Assembly: GCA_963850915.1 (NCBI GenBank) | Contig: CAWKND010000004.1 | Span: forward strand, 434,001-498,000 | Length of the DNA stretch: 64,000 nt | Direction: 5' to 3' | Source: CAVTWH01 sp963850915 | Lineage (GTDB): Bacteria; Actinomycetota; Actinomycetes; Mycobacteriales; Micromonosporaceae | Part shown: piece by piece, positions 16,873 to 24,596 of the stretch | Position numbering within the stretch: position 1 is the stretch's first letter | Layout of the letters: each line of letters starts with the position of its first letter | Program-made: the position numbers and the translations under genes | Notes under the pieces: model-generated | What the model saw: the letters and a program-made list of their open reading frames with translations, nothing else | The model's database searches: none | What the model was told of the DNA's origin: nothing

Positions 16873-17466
16873 TCAGAAGAGGTAGGTACAGACGACCGCA
16901 ACGTCATCGACGTCGGCGAACGCGATCGACGCCGCCCCGGTACGCACCGTCGACACCCGGAACACCACGTCACGAACGCTGCCCGGCACCCAGGACGCGG
17001 TCCGCACCAGCCGGTAGTTGGACGAGTTGGACGAGCCGACGCTGGCCAGCGCCACGTACGTCCAGGTGGCCGCGTTGATCACTTCGACGTTCAGCTGGCC
17101 GGCCGGTACCTCGACGTACGCCTGGGCGTAGCAGGACGAGATGGTCTGCGCAGCCGGCGCCAGGTTCAGGTAGGTGAAGACCGAGAAGAAGCTGTTCGGT
17201 GCGGTGGACTCGATGCTGGCCCAGTTGTTGCCGGAGTGCGCCAGGATCGGGTCCTGCGTCTCGACGTACCCGCAGAACTCGCAGTACGGGTTGCCGGCAA
17301 AGATCCAGGTACTGGCGTTGTCGCCTTCGAATCCGTTGACGAACGCCCAGGTCTTCGGTACGACCACGGCGTGCGCCGGCGCCTGCGGCAGTACCACCAG
17401 CGCGGCACCGACCGCCGCGATGGTCAGGTAGGAGCGCAGTCGCCGCCACCGGGAATTGATCTTCAA
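16873..17466 (-). CDS. Secreted protein of unknown function
   Basis: A 197-residue exported protein I do not recognise. The TTG at 17466 is the likely start (GAGG about six bases upstream), giving KINSRWRRLRSYL, then a hydrophobic core and a signal-peptidase site near APAHA. The mature part opens VVVPKTWAFVNGFEGDN and holds a possible disulfide pair or metal site (CEFCGY) plus two more Cys (SSCYAQ and VVCTYLF). It is rich in Ser, Thr, Val and aromatics, with beta-sandwich character, resembling a carbohydrate-binding or jelly-roll module. No enzyme motif is visible. Confidence 0.65.
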   Translation of the reverse strand: MKINSRWRRLRSYLTIAAVGAALVVLPQAPAHAVVVPKTWAFVNGFEGDNASTWIFAGNPYCEFCGYVETQDPILAHSGNNWASIESTAPNSFFSVFTYLNLAPAAQTISSCYAQAYVEVPAGQLNVEVINAATWTYVALASVGSSNSSNYRLVRTASWVPGSVRDVVFRVSTVRTGAASIAFADVDDVAVVCTYLF

Positions 17467-17571
17467 ACCGTCCTCACTCTCCCTCGGCCCCGTGGTCGCC
17501 CATCGTGCGGCATCGATGGCAGATCGCACTGATCTTGGACGCTGCGGACGGCACCGGCGGATGCGGGGAGC

Positions 17572-17609
17572 ACAGCGCTCCTGGCCGGAGGCGTGGTCAG
17601 GAGCGCTGT
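17572..17609 (-). terminator. Hairpin after the alpha/beta hydrolase gene
   Basis: A perfect 12-bp inverted repeat (ACAGCGCTCCTG at 17572-17583, complement at 17598-17609) with a 14-base loop, 26 bases beyond the hydrolase stop on the minus strand. Likely a terminator of the hydrolase-DinB transcript. Confidence 0.75.
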
Positions 17610-17635
17610 CGGGTTGCCGCGGTTGAAAGTTTCGG

Positions 17636-18319
17636 TCAGCCCTGGGCGGCCGCCGCGAGCAGCTGCGCGAGTACCGTCGGCTGGCTGACCATCGGCCAGT
17701 GCCCCGAGTCGATGTCGACGAACTCCAGATGCTTGGCCTTCGCCAGCTCGGGTACGTCGCCGGCGCCGATCCATTCGCGCGCCTGGGCCGGGCTGAACTC
17801 GGGGCACACGAGTACGACCGGCACGTCGTACCGGCGCGGGTCGGTCAGGTGTACCACGCCCCGAGCCACCCCCTCGGGTACCGGGATCATCGCGGACACG
17901 ATGGCCTGCCGGGTCGCCTCGTCGAGGTCGGCGGAGTCCGGCCCCTCGAACGGACCCCAGCCGGGGAAGGGCATGACACCGTCGGTGATCTCGAAGAAGT
18001 CGGCGTACAGCCCGCCGTCGGCGGTCGGGAAGCCGCCGATGAGGGCGACCTTGGCCACCTTCTCCGGCCGGGCGTCGGTGGCCAGCCAGGCCAGCGTGCA
18101 GGCGGCCGAGTGCCCCACCACCATCGGCTTGCCGGACGCCGAGTCCAGCACGGCGAGTACCGCCGCCAGCTGGTCCGCAAGCGTCGCGGACGCTGACCCG
18201 GCGCCCTGACCCGGAAGGGTGACCGGCAAGGCGCGGTGGCCGAGTGGCTCCAGCGCGGAGACGACCTCGTCCCACACGGATCCGCCCAGCCACAGCCCGC
18301 CGATGAGCACGATGTCCAT
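17636..18319 (-). CDS. Alpha/beta hydrolase
   Basis: A 227-residue alpha/beta-hydrolase fold protein. It begins MDIVLIGGLWLGGSVWDEV; the nucleophile elbow is VVGHSAAC (Ser near residue 72), and the catalytic His lies in DSGHWPMVSQP near the C-terminus. The start at 18319 has GAAGGAG upstream and lies three bases before the stop of the preceding DinB gene's frame, so the two are co-transcribed. It resembles small esterases and salicylate-esterase-like proteins. Substrate unknown. Confidence 0.85.
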   Translation of the reverse strand: MDIVLIGGLWLGGSVWDEVVSALEPLGHRALPVTLPGQGAGSASATLADQLAAVLAVLDSASGKPMVVGHSAACTLAWLATDARPEKVAKVALIGGFPTADGGLYADFFEITDGVMPFPGWGPFEGPDSADLDEATRQAIVSAMIPVPEGVARGVVHLTDPRRYDVPVVLVCPEFSPAQAREWIGAGDVPELAKAKHLEFVDIDSGHWPMVSQPTVLAQLLAAAAQG

Positions 18320-18321
18320 GA

Positions 18322-19140
18322 TCAGTTCTCCTTCTTCAGTACGGTCAGTGCTTCCAGTGCGGTCAGGTCGCGTTCGGCGTACAGCCGGTGCTCCCACTCC
18401 TCGTTGACGACGGTGAGCAGGCACTCCTTGACGGGGAAGCCCTCCAGCCGCGGCCAGCCCGGCTCGGTGCGGGTCACCTCGGCGGCGAGCTGCTCGTCGG
18501 TGAGTGACTCCAGGACGCCGCGCACCATCGCCTGCCGCTCGCGCCGCACCGTGAGTACCTCCGCCAGCGACGGGCGCAGCTCGGGGTCCCACGGGATCTC
18601 CGCCCAGTGCGGTGCGCTGCCCCACGGCAGATCCAACGGGTGCCACGGCGATGGATTGCCCAGGACCATCCGGCCCACCCAGGCGGCACTGGCGAAGTTG
18701 AGGTGCCGCACCGTCTGGATGAACGACCACTCGTCATCGACGCTGCGGTGCAGTACCTCGTCCGGGAAGGTTTCAGCGCGCGCGACGGTACCCGCCCACA
18801 GCCGCTCCAGGATCGCCCACGCAGTACGGAATCCGTCGCTGTCGGCGGGGCGCATCTCGGCCCGCTCGGGCATCCGGCGGTTCAGTTCGGCGTCGACGAG
18901 CGGTGCGATGTCGACACCGTTCACCACGACGTTCTTCAGCTCGCCGTTGATCTGGACGTCGATCAGCTCGACGTCACGCATCCGGACGGCGTTCAGCAGG
19001 GCGCCGCGGATCTGCGCGCCGGTGAAGTCGACCGAGCGCATGCTGGCGTCGTTGAGGAATACCCGGGTGAGGGTGGCGCCGCGGAGGCTCACCCGCTCGA
19101 GGTGCGCTCCGGTCAGGTCCTGGTCGCGGAGTTCGGTCAT
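18322..19140 (-). CDS. DinB family protein with N-terminal pentapeptide repeats
   Basis: A 272-residue protein with two parts. Residues 1-70 are pentapeptide-type repeats (DLTGAHLERVSLRGATLTRVFLND in overlapping fives), and the rest is a DinB four-helix domain with AWAILERLWAGTVARAETFPDEVLHRS, a RHLNFASAAWVGRM helix and a late NEEWEHRLYAERDL helix that supplies a His. DinB proteins are metal-binding and often act as thiol-dependent transferases; pentapeptide segments are usually structural. ATG at 19140 is chosen over two upstream Met codons. It is co-oriented with and abuts the hydrolase, and is divergent from the WYL regulator. Confidence 0.82.
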   Translation of the reverse strand: MTELRDQDLTGAHLERVSLRGATLTRVFLNDASMRSVDFTGAQIRGALLNAVRMRDVELIDVQINGELKNVVVNGVDIAPLVDAELNRRMPERAEMRPADSDGFRTAWAILERLWAGTVARAETFPDEVLHRSVDDEWSFIQTVRHLNFASAAWVGRMVLGNPSPWHPLDLPWGSAPHWAEIPWDPELRPSLAEVLTVRRERQAMVRGVLESLTDEQLAAEVTRTEPGWPRLEGFPVKECLLTVVNEEWEHRLYAERDLTALEALTVLKKEN

Positions 19141-19210
19141 GGGCATCACGCTAGGGCCAGTTCCGGACGATCCACTTCCGGTTCATCCGGTACCCGCCTA
19201 GGCTCGTCGT

Positions 19211-20330
19211 GTGCCGACCGATTTCAGCCTGACCGGCCTCAGCTCGACCAACCTCAGCCCGACCGATCTCAGCCCCACCGCACGCGCGCTGCGTACCCTC
19301 GAAATCCTGCAGACCCGTCCCGGTACGACGGCCGACGACCTCGCCGAGAAGTTGGGTGTCACCGAGCGCGCCGCGCGCCGGTACATCGGCATCCTGCGGG
19401 AGGCGGGCATCCCGGTCGAGTCGGCCCGGGGTCCGCACGGCGGCTACCGGCTGCGGCGCGGTACCCGGCTGCCGCCGGTGGTTTTCACGCAGGCCGAGGC
19501 GCTCGGTCTGGTGATGGCGGTACTCGACGGCCAGACCACGGCCGGGGACGTGGACGACCTCGTCGGTACCGCCCTCGGCAAGGTCATCCAGGTACTGCCG
19601 GAGCGGGTCGGCCGGCAGGCGGCGATCCTGCGCGAGTACGCCTCGACCGCGCCCGGCCACTACCCGTCCCGGCCGGACCCCACCACCACCAGCGCACTCG
19701 TCGCGGCTGTCGCGGCCCGGCACCGGGTGCTGATCATGTATCGCGGCGAGTCCGGCAGCGAGTGGGAGGGCGAGGTGGATCCGTGGGCCGTCGTCGTCCG
19801 GTACGGCCGCTGGTACCTGCTGTGCCACTCACACCGCGCGGATGCGATCCGCACGTACCGGGTCGACCGGGTGCGCGCGGTCCGGCAGACGGCGTACGAG
19901 TTCCAGTTGCCCGAGGGGTTGGACCCGGTGGCGGCACTGGAGCAGAACCTCGGTACCGGCTGGGAGTTCAGCACCCGCGTGCTGTTCGACGCGCCGCTGG
20001 CCGAGGTGGCCCCGTGGATCCGCCCACCCATGGGACGCCTCGAACCCCACGGCGACGGCTGCGTACTCGTCGGCAGTACCCGCAATCCGGCGATGTACGC
20101 GCAGGAGTGGCTGGCCACCGTACCGTTCGACTTCCGCGTCGAGGGCGGCCCGCAGCTGCGTACCGCCGTCGCGACCGTCGCCGCGCGCTTCGCCGCCGCC
20201 GTGGCGGATCAACCGCCGGCCGAGCAACCGCCGGTCGAGCAACCGCCGGTCGAGCAACCGCCGGTCGAGCAACCGCCGGTCGAGCAACCCCGGTCGACAA
20301 CCCCCGCCGGTCGAGCAACCTCCGGCATAG
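19211..20330 (+). CDS. YafY-type WYL-domain transcriptional regulator (repeat tail, frame lost at C-terminus)
   Basis: A DeoR-like HTH (ALRTLEILQTRPGTTADDLAEKLGVTERAARRYI) is followed by the linker RGPHGGYRL and a WYL domain (WAVVVRYGRWYLLCHSHRADAIRTYRVDRV). WYL regulators bind small or nucleic-acid ligands and often control neighbours. It starts with a GTG at 19211, 70 bases from the divergent DinB gene. After residue 330 comes a (VEQPP) tail encoded by 15-bp tandem repeats. One repeat has lost a base and the next has gained two, so the starting frame runs on to 21205, antisense to the sensor kinase. In the frame shifted by one base the repeats end at the stop given here, which I take as the ancestral end. 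Confidence 0.78.
20219..20324. repeat. 15-bp tandem repeat at the end of the WYL regulator gene
   Basis: Seven consecutive copies of a unit close to GTCGAGCAACCGCCG. Copies 1-4 are 15 bases, copy 5 (20279-20292) is 14, copy 6 (20293-20309) is 17, and copy 7 (20310-20324) is 15. The net change of one base explains the loss of the reading frame at the end of the gene. Slippage during replication is the simplest cause. Confidence 0.92.
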
Positions 20331-20355
20331 CAACGACGGGAGCAGCAACCGCCCG

Positions 20356-21543
20356 TCAAGCTTGCTTTCCGGCCGAACGGTGCCGGCCGTTGATGGCGGA
20401 CGCCGTCCGGGCCAGTGTGACGGTGACCCGGGCGCCGCCGAGCGACCCCCGGTCGATGGTGATGTCGCCGCCGATGAGCGTGGCGACCCGGCGCACGATG
20501 TCCAGCCCGACGCCGGTCGAGCCGGAGCCGCTGGTACCCCGGGTCAGTGCCGCCGCCGAGTCGGGGATGCCCGGCCCCGCGTCCTGTACGACGAGCTGGT
20601 CGGTACCGAGGTGCACGTGGAAGGCGGTGCCCTGTGGCGTGTGCTGGAAAACGTTGCCGAGCAGGGCATCTACCGCTCCGACCAGGTCGGCGCGCGGTAC
20701 CGGGACCCAGATCGGCTGGTCGACGCCGGTTACCCGCCAGTGCCGGCCGTGGTCCTCGGCCAGCTCCGCCCAGAACGGCAGCCGCTCGGCCAGTACGTCC
20801 ACGAGATCGGTCTGGTCCCGGGCGCGCTCGGTGACCGGCCGGCGTACCCCGGCGATGATCTGGTCGATCTCCCGCTCCAGCGCGTCCACGGCGCCGCGCA
20901 TGCGGTCGGCGGCCGGGCCCGCCGGGATCGTCTCGGTATCCAGCCGAAGCGCGGTGAGCGGAGTGTGCAGCCGGTGTGACAGGTCCGCCGCGAGCGCCCG
21001 CTCGGTATCGATGAACGTCACCACCCGACGCGACATGAGTACCCCCACCCGGTCAGCGACCAGCACGGAGCCGGCAACCAGTACCACCGCGAGCGCGGCC
21101 ATCCAGATCCGGGCGACGGTGACGCCACGGGTGAGTTCGGCGTGTGGGATGAAGACCTCGATCACCGCGGTCCGGCCACCGTCCAGCACCGTTGGCTGCA
21201 GGTAGACCAGGCCGTCCGCGGCAGGCGCGGTGACCGGCTGGCGGCGGGTACGGGCGAGCGCCACGTCATCGGCCGCGGCGTGGCTCGGGCCGACGGTACC
21301 GTCCGGCAGGTCGATCGCCAGCCGCCCGGCCGCCCCAGCCGCGGTGGCGGCGACCGCCTGGTGGAGTACTGCCTGGTCCTGCGTGACGGCGAGCACCGCG
21401 ACCACGGCGGCGGCCTGCGCGCGGGCGTCGGAGATGGCGCGCTGCTGGGCAATGCGCCCGACGAGTATCGACAGCGGGATGAGGAAGGCGAGCACGGCCA
21501 TCGAGGTGATCGCCAGGGCCAACCGACCGAGGCTCCACCTCAT
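20356..21543 (-). CDS. Two-component sensor histidine kinase
   Basis: A 395-residue membrane kinase. Two hydrophobic helices (about residues 6-28 and 140-160) bracket an extracytoplasmic sensor region with GLVYLQPTVLDGG. A short linker leads to the dimerisation helix ALAADLSHRLHTPLTALRLDTE, whose His is the predicted phospho-acceptor. The catalytic domain has the N box GAVDALLGNVFQHTPQG, G1 VQDAGPGIP and G2 GSGSTGVGLDIVRRVA. The H box is SHRLHTPL rather than the usual SHELRTPL. The ATG overlaps the response-regulator stop (ATGA), so the two proteins are coupled partners. Signal unknown. Confidence 0.92.
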   Translation of the reverse strand: MRWSLGRLALAITSMAVLAFLIPLSILVGRIAQQRAISDARAQAAAVVAVLAVTQDQAVLHQAVAATAAGAAGRLAIDLPDGTVGPSHAAADDVALARTRRQPVTAPAADGLVYLQPTVLDGGRTAVIEVFIPHAELTRGVTVARIWMAALAVVLVAGSVLVADRVGVLMSRRVVTFIDTERALAADLSHRLHTPLTALRLDTETIPAGPAADRMRGAVDALEREIDQIIAGVRRPVTERARDQTDLVDVLAERLPFWAELAEDHGRHWRVTGVDQPIWVPVPRADLVGAVDALLGNVFQHTPQGTAFHVHLGTDQLVVQDAGPGIPDSAAALTRGTSGSGSTGVGLDIVRRVATLIGGDITIDRGSLGGARVTVTLARTASAINGRHRSAGKQA

Positions 21544-22265
21544 GCCGGCTCGGTGGATCCGGGCTGTACCAGGTCGGGCTGGACCAGCATCACGCCGACC
21601 CCGCGCACGGTCTGCAGGTACCGCGGACTGGCGGCGGACTCGCCGAGCTTGCGGCGTAGCCAGGAGATGTGTACGTCCAGCGTCTGCTCGGCGGCGCCCA
21701 GGTAGGGCTGCTGCCACACGTCGGTGATGAGCTGTCGCCGGGTGACCACCGTACCGACCCGGGTCGCCAGGTAGGCGAGGAGGTCGTACTCCTTTCGGGT
21801 CAGGCGCAGCGGGCGGTCATCCACGGTTGCCGAGCGCTGGGCCGGATCCAGGCGCAGCCCTCCGATGCGTACCGGCGGCCCGGCGGGCGCGGCTCCGTCG
21901 GCTGGGCGGGCCCGGCGCAGTACCGCGTTGATCCGCGCGGTCAGCTGCTCGCTGGAGAACGGCTTGGTCACGTAGTCGTCGGCGCCCGCGTTGAGCAGCC
22001 GGATCACGTCCGCTTCGCCGCGTCGCGCGGTCGCCACGATCACCGGCGCGCTGCAGACCCCACGCAGCATCCGGAGCGCCTGCTCGCCGTCGATGTCCGG
22101 CAGCCCGAGGTCGAGGATGATCAGATCGGGGGTACGGGTGGCCACCTCACGCAGCGCATCGCCAGCGGTACCGACAGCTCGCACCGTGTGCCCGATCTTG
22201 GTCAGCGCGTGGGTGAGCGCGCCCTGTACCGCGCGGTCGTCTTCGACCAGGAGCACCACCGGCAT
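21540..22265 (-). CDS. OmpR/PhoB-family response regulator
   Basis: A 241-residue response regulator. The receiver domain has the acidic pair VEDD, the phospho-acceptor Asp in LIILDLGLPDIDG (about residue 52), the conserved Thr in VIVATARR and the Lys in DDYVTKPF. The C-terminal winged helix (LTRKEYDLLAYLATRVGTVVTRRQL and VDVHIS-like DVHISWLRRKLG) places it in the OmpR/PhoB group. It is the first gene of the pair with the downstream kinase, and is divergent from the small membrane protein at 22301 (35 bases apart), which may be a target. Confidence 0.94.
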   Translation of the reverse strand: MPVVLLVEDDRAVQGALTHALTKIGHTVRAVGTAGDALREVATRTPDLIILDLGLPDIDGEQALRMLRGVCSAPVIVATARRGEADVIRLLNAGADDYVTKPFSSEQLTARINAVLRRARPADGAAPAGPPVRIGGLRLDPAQRSATVDDRPLRLTRKEYDLLAYLATRVGTVVTRRQLITDVWQQPYLGAAEQTLDVHISWLRRKLGESAASPRYLQTVRGVGVMLVQPDLVQPGSTEPA

Positions 22266-22300
22266 GGTGGCACCCTAGTGGTTGCTGGCAGGATCGGCCG

Positions 22301-22867
22301 GTGCGAGTTGTCCGGGCCGGTCTGAGCGGTGCGCTGTGGTTGGCAGCCACCGGACTGGCGGCCGGCCTGATCTGGGTGGGCCTGCTGCCGGTACTCGACA
22401 CGGCCGCTCCGGACGGTACGACCATCAGCGCCGCGGACCTCCGGCGGGCTCCCGTACCCAGCGCGGCCCCGGCACTCGCGCCGTCCCCCTCGTCCAGCAC
22501 GCCCGCGCCGGTGGGTAGCGGGGTGGGCGGTGCAGTGGGCAGCCCCAGCCCGCAGCGGACCAGCCCAGCCGCGACCGGCGGTCACCCGGCCGAGGTCGTG
22601 GACGGCTGGCAACAGGTAACCGGGGACGACGGCAGCGTCGCGTACCTGCACAGCTTTCAGGTCTCCGGCGGAGTCGCCCTGATCCGGGAGTCGCCCGGGC
22701 ACGCGGCGGTGGTCTCGGCCACGCCGGCATCGGGGTACACCGTCGACACCACCCAGGACGAAGCCGACCACGCGGTGGTGCAGTTCTACACGGCCAGCCG
22801 GATGGACGTCATCGATGCCGTCTGGTGGGAGAACCGGCCGTACGCCCAGGTATCCCAGGTCCAGTAG
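22301..22867 (+). CDS. Putative membrane-anchored protein of unknown function
   Basis: A 188-residue protein starting with a GTG. One hydrophobic segment (ALWLAATGLAAGLIWVGLLPVL, residues 11-32) could be a signal anchor; it is followed by a Ser/Pro/Ala-rich spacer (about 40-90) and a compact domain with VVDGWQQVTGDDGSVAYLHSF and VDAVWWENRPYAQV. This looks like a small extracytoplasmic domain on a tether. No family is recognised. Its position divergent from the two-component system suggests it is either sensed or controlled by that system. Confidence 0.6.
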   Translation: MRVVRAGLSGALWLAATGLAAGLIWVGLLPVLDTAAPDGTTISAADLRRAPVPSAAPALAPSPSSSTPAPVGSGVGGAVGSPSPQRTSPAATGGHPAEVVDGWQQVTGDDGSVAYLHSFQVSGGVALIRESPGHAAVVSATPASGYTVDTTQDEADHAVVQFYTASRMDVIDAVWWENRPYAQVSQVQ

Positions 22868-23008
22868 ACAGCGCCGGCTCCCGGCCCTGACCGGCCGGCT
22901 GCCTAAGTGCTCCGGCCTTAAATGATCCTCGAAGTCTGGCCTAAGACACTGCCCGGGACCGCGCGTGTGACGAATAGTACAGAAACCTTACTGAAAGGCG
23001 ATGTACTT

Positions 23009-24484
23009 ATGTCCCGCAAACGCGTACTCCTCACTTCCCTCGTAGCACTGGCCGCCGTGACCGCCAGCGTGGTGACCGTGGCGGTCGCCCAGGCCGCCAC
23101 GACAACCCCGGCATCGGCAACCTTCGCCACCACCGCGACCTGGGACAGCGGCTACGACGGCCAGTACACGGTCTTCGCCGGCAGCACCAAGCTGACCGCC
23201 TGGAAGGTCGAGTTCGACCTGCCGGCGGGGAGCAAGGTCACCAGCATCTGGAACGCCGTCGAGTCCGTCTCCGGGCAGCACTACACGGTGTCGAACGCCG
23301 CCTGGAACGGCGCGGTCGCCGCCAACGGTTCGACCTCGTTCGGCTTCGACGTCACGGGCACCGGCCGCCCGACGGGCTGCAAACTCAACGGCGGCTCCTG
23401 TGCCGGTACCACCGCTTCGGCTTCGCCCTCGGTGACCGCCACCGCGACGGCCTCGGCCACCGCATCCGCCTCGCCGTCCGCATCTGCCTCCGCGTCCGTC
23501 TCGCCGACGCCGTCGGCGAGTTCGACGCTGCCGGGCGGCGGCTCCGGGCTCTACCCCTTCGCCCCGTATGTGGACACCGACCAGAACCAGGCCATCGCCG
23601 CGCTGGCGGCCAAGGGCAGCACCAGGTACGTGACGCTCGCCTTCATGCTCGCCAACGGCAACAGCTGCGCGCCCGCGTGGAACGGCAGCGCCCGGGACGC
23701 GACGTGGGTATCCACTCTCACCAACGGAATCGCCGCGCTGCGCGCCTCCGGCGGCGACGTGATCCTCTCCTTCGGCGGCGCCAACGGAACAGAGCTGGCG
23801 CAGGCGTGTACCAGCGTCCCGGCGCTCACCGCCGCGTACAAGTCAGTCATCGACACGTACAAGCTGACCCACCTCGACTTCGACATCGAGGGCTCGGCCG
23901 TCACCGACAAGGCCTCCTACGACCGGCGCTCGCAGGCGCTGGCCAGCCTGGAGTCCAGCTACCCCAGCCTTTCCGTGTCGTTGACCCTGCCGGTACTGCC
24001 GACCGGGCTCACCGCCGACGGCATCGGGGTACTCAAATCGGCCGCCCAGTACGGCTTGAAGGTCTCCGTCGTCAACGTGATGGCCATGGACTACGGCCAG
24101 TACGCCGCGCCGGACGGTACCAAGATGGAGGCCTACACCGAGCAGGCCGCCCAGGCGACGCATGACCAGATCGCCACGGTCTACCCGGCTCTCGCCGACG
24201 CGCAGCTGTGGTCGATGGTCGGCGTCACCCCGATGATCGGCGTGAACGACGCGTGCTGGGACGCGTACTGCGAGGACTTCACCGTCGCCGATGCCAAGGC
24301 ACTGGTGACGTACGCCAAGTCCAAGCACCTCGGCCGGATCGCGATGTGGTCGCTGACCCGGGACACCCCGTGCCGCAACGACAGCGGCAACGTCGTCACG
24401 TACACCTACGCCGACCCGTCCTGCAGCAGCATCTCGCAGGCGGACTACGCCTTCTCCACCGCGTTCGCGGCCTACACCGGCTGA
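23009..24484 (+). CDS. Secreted GH18 chitinase with CBM2-like domain
   Basis: A 491-residue exported chitinase. A signal peptide (MSRKRVLLTSLVALAAV to about AQAA) is followed by a CBM2-like cellulose/chitin-binding domain (TTATWDSGYDGQYTV, WKVEFDLPAGSKV, GFDVTGTGRP), a Ser/Ala/Thr-rich linker near 135-180, and a GH18 barrel. The catalytic motif is LTHLDFDIEG with Glu near residue 294, and the MAMDYGQ strand is present. It hydrolyses beta-1,4-GlcNAc links. The ATG at 23009 has GAAAGG upstream; an overlapping ATG at 23001 is out of frame. A strong hairpin follows, then the second chitinase gene. Confidence 0.92.
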   Translation: MSRKRVLLTSLVALAAVTASVVTVAVAQAATTTPASATFATTATWDSGYDGQYTVFAGSTKLTAWKVEFDLPAGSKVTSIWNAVESVSGQHYTVSNAAWNGAVAANGSTSFGFDVTGTGRPTGCKLNGGSCAGTTASASPSVTATATASATASASPSASASASVSPTPSASSTLPGGGSGLYPFAPYVDTDQNQAIAALAAKGSTRYVTLAFMLANGNSCAPAWNGSARDATWVSTLTNGIAALRASGGDVILSFGGANGTELAQACTSVPALTAAYKSVIDTYKLTHLDFDIEGSAVTDKASYDRRSQALASLESSYPSLSVSLTLPVLPTGLTADGIGVLKSAAQYGLKVSVVNVMAMDYGQYAAPDGTKMEAYTEQAAQATHDQIATVYPALADAQLWSMVGVTPMIGVNDACWDAYCEDFTVADAKALVTYAKSKHLGRIAMWSLTRDTPCRNDSGNVVTYTYADPSCSSISQADYAFSTAFAAYTG

Positions 24485-24491
24485 GCGACGC

Positions 24492-24550
24492 GGGTTCGCG
24501 GCGGAGCTGGCGCCCAGCCGCCACGCTCGGCCCGGCTCCGCCGCGAACCC
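24492..24550 (+). terminator. 16-bp hairpin between the two chitinase genes
   Basis: A perfect 16-bp inverted repeat (24492-24507 with 24535-24550) enclosing 27 bases, starting 8 bases after the first chitinase stop and followed by AAAAG. It suggests the second gene has its own promoter, or that read-through is limited. Confidence 0.72.
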
Positions 24551-24596
24551 AAAAGCACTGACCTAACCCCCGTACCCCCAAAGGAATGAGATCCGC

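Noticed and set aside
20219..20324. CRISPR-like array
   Set aside because: The units are contiguous 15-base tandem copies inside a coding region with no spacers.
22868..23008. DasR-type (TGGTCTAGACCA-like) operator upstream of the first chitinase
   Set aside because: The nearest sequence, GTCTGGCCTAAGAC, does not match the palindrome well enough.
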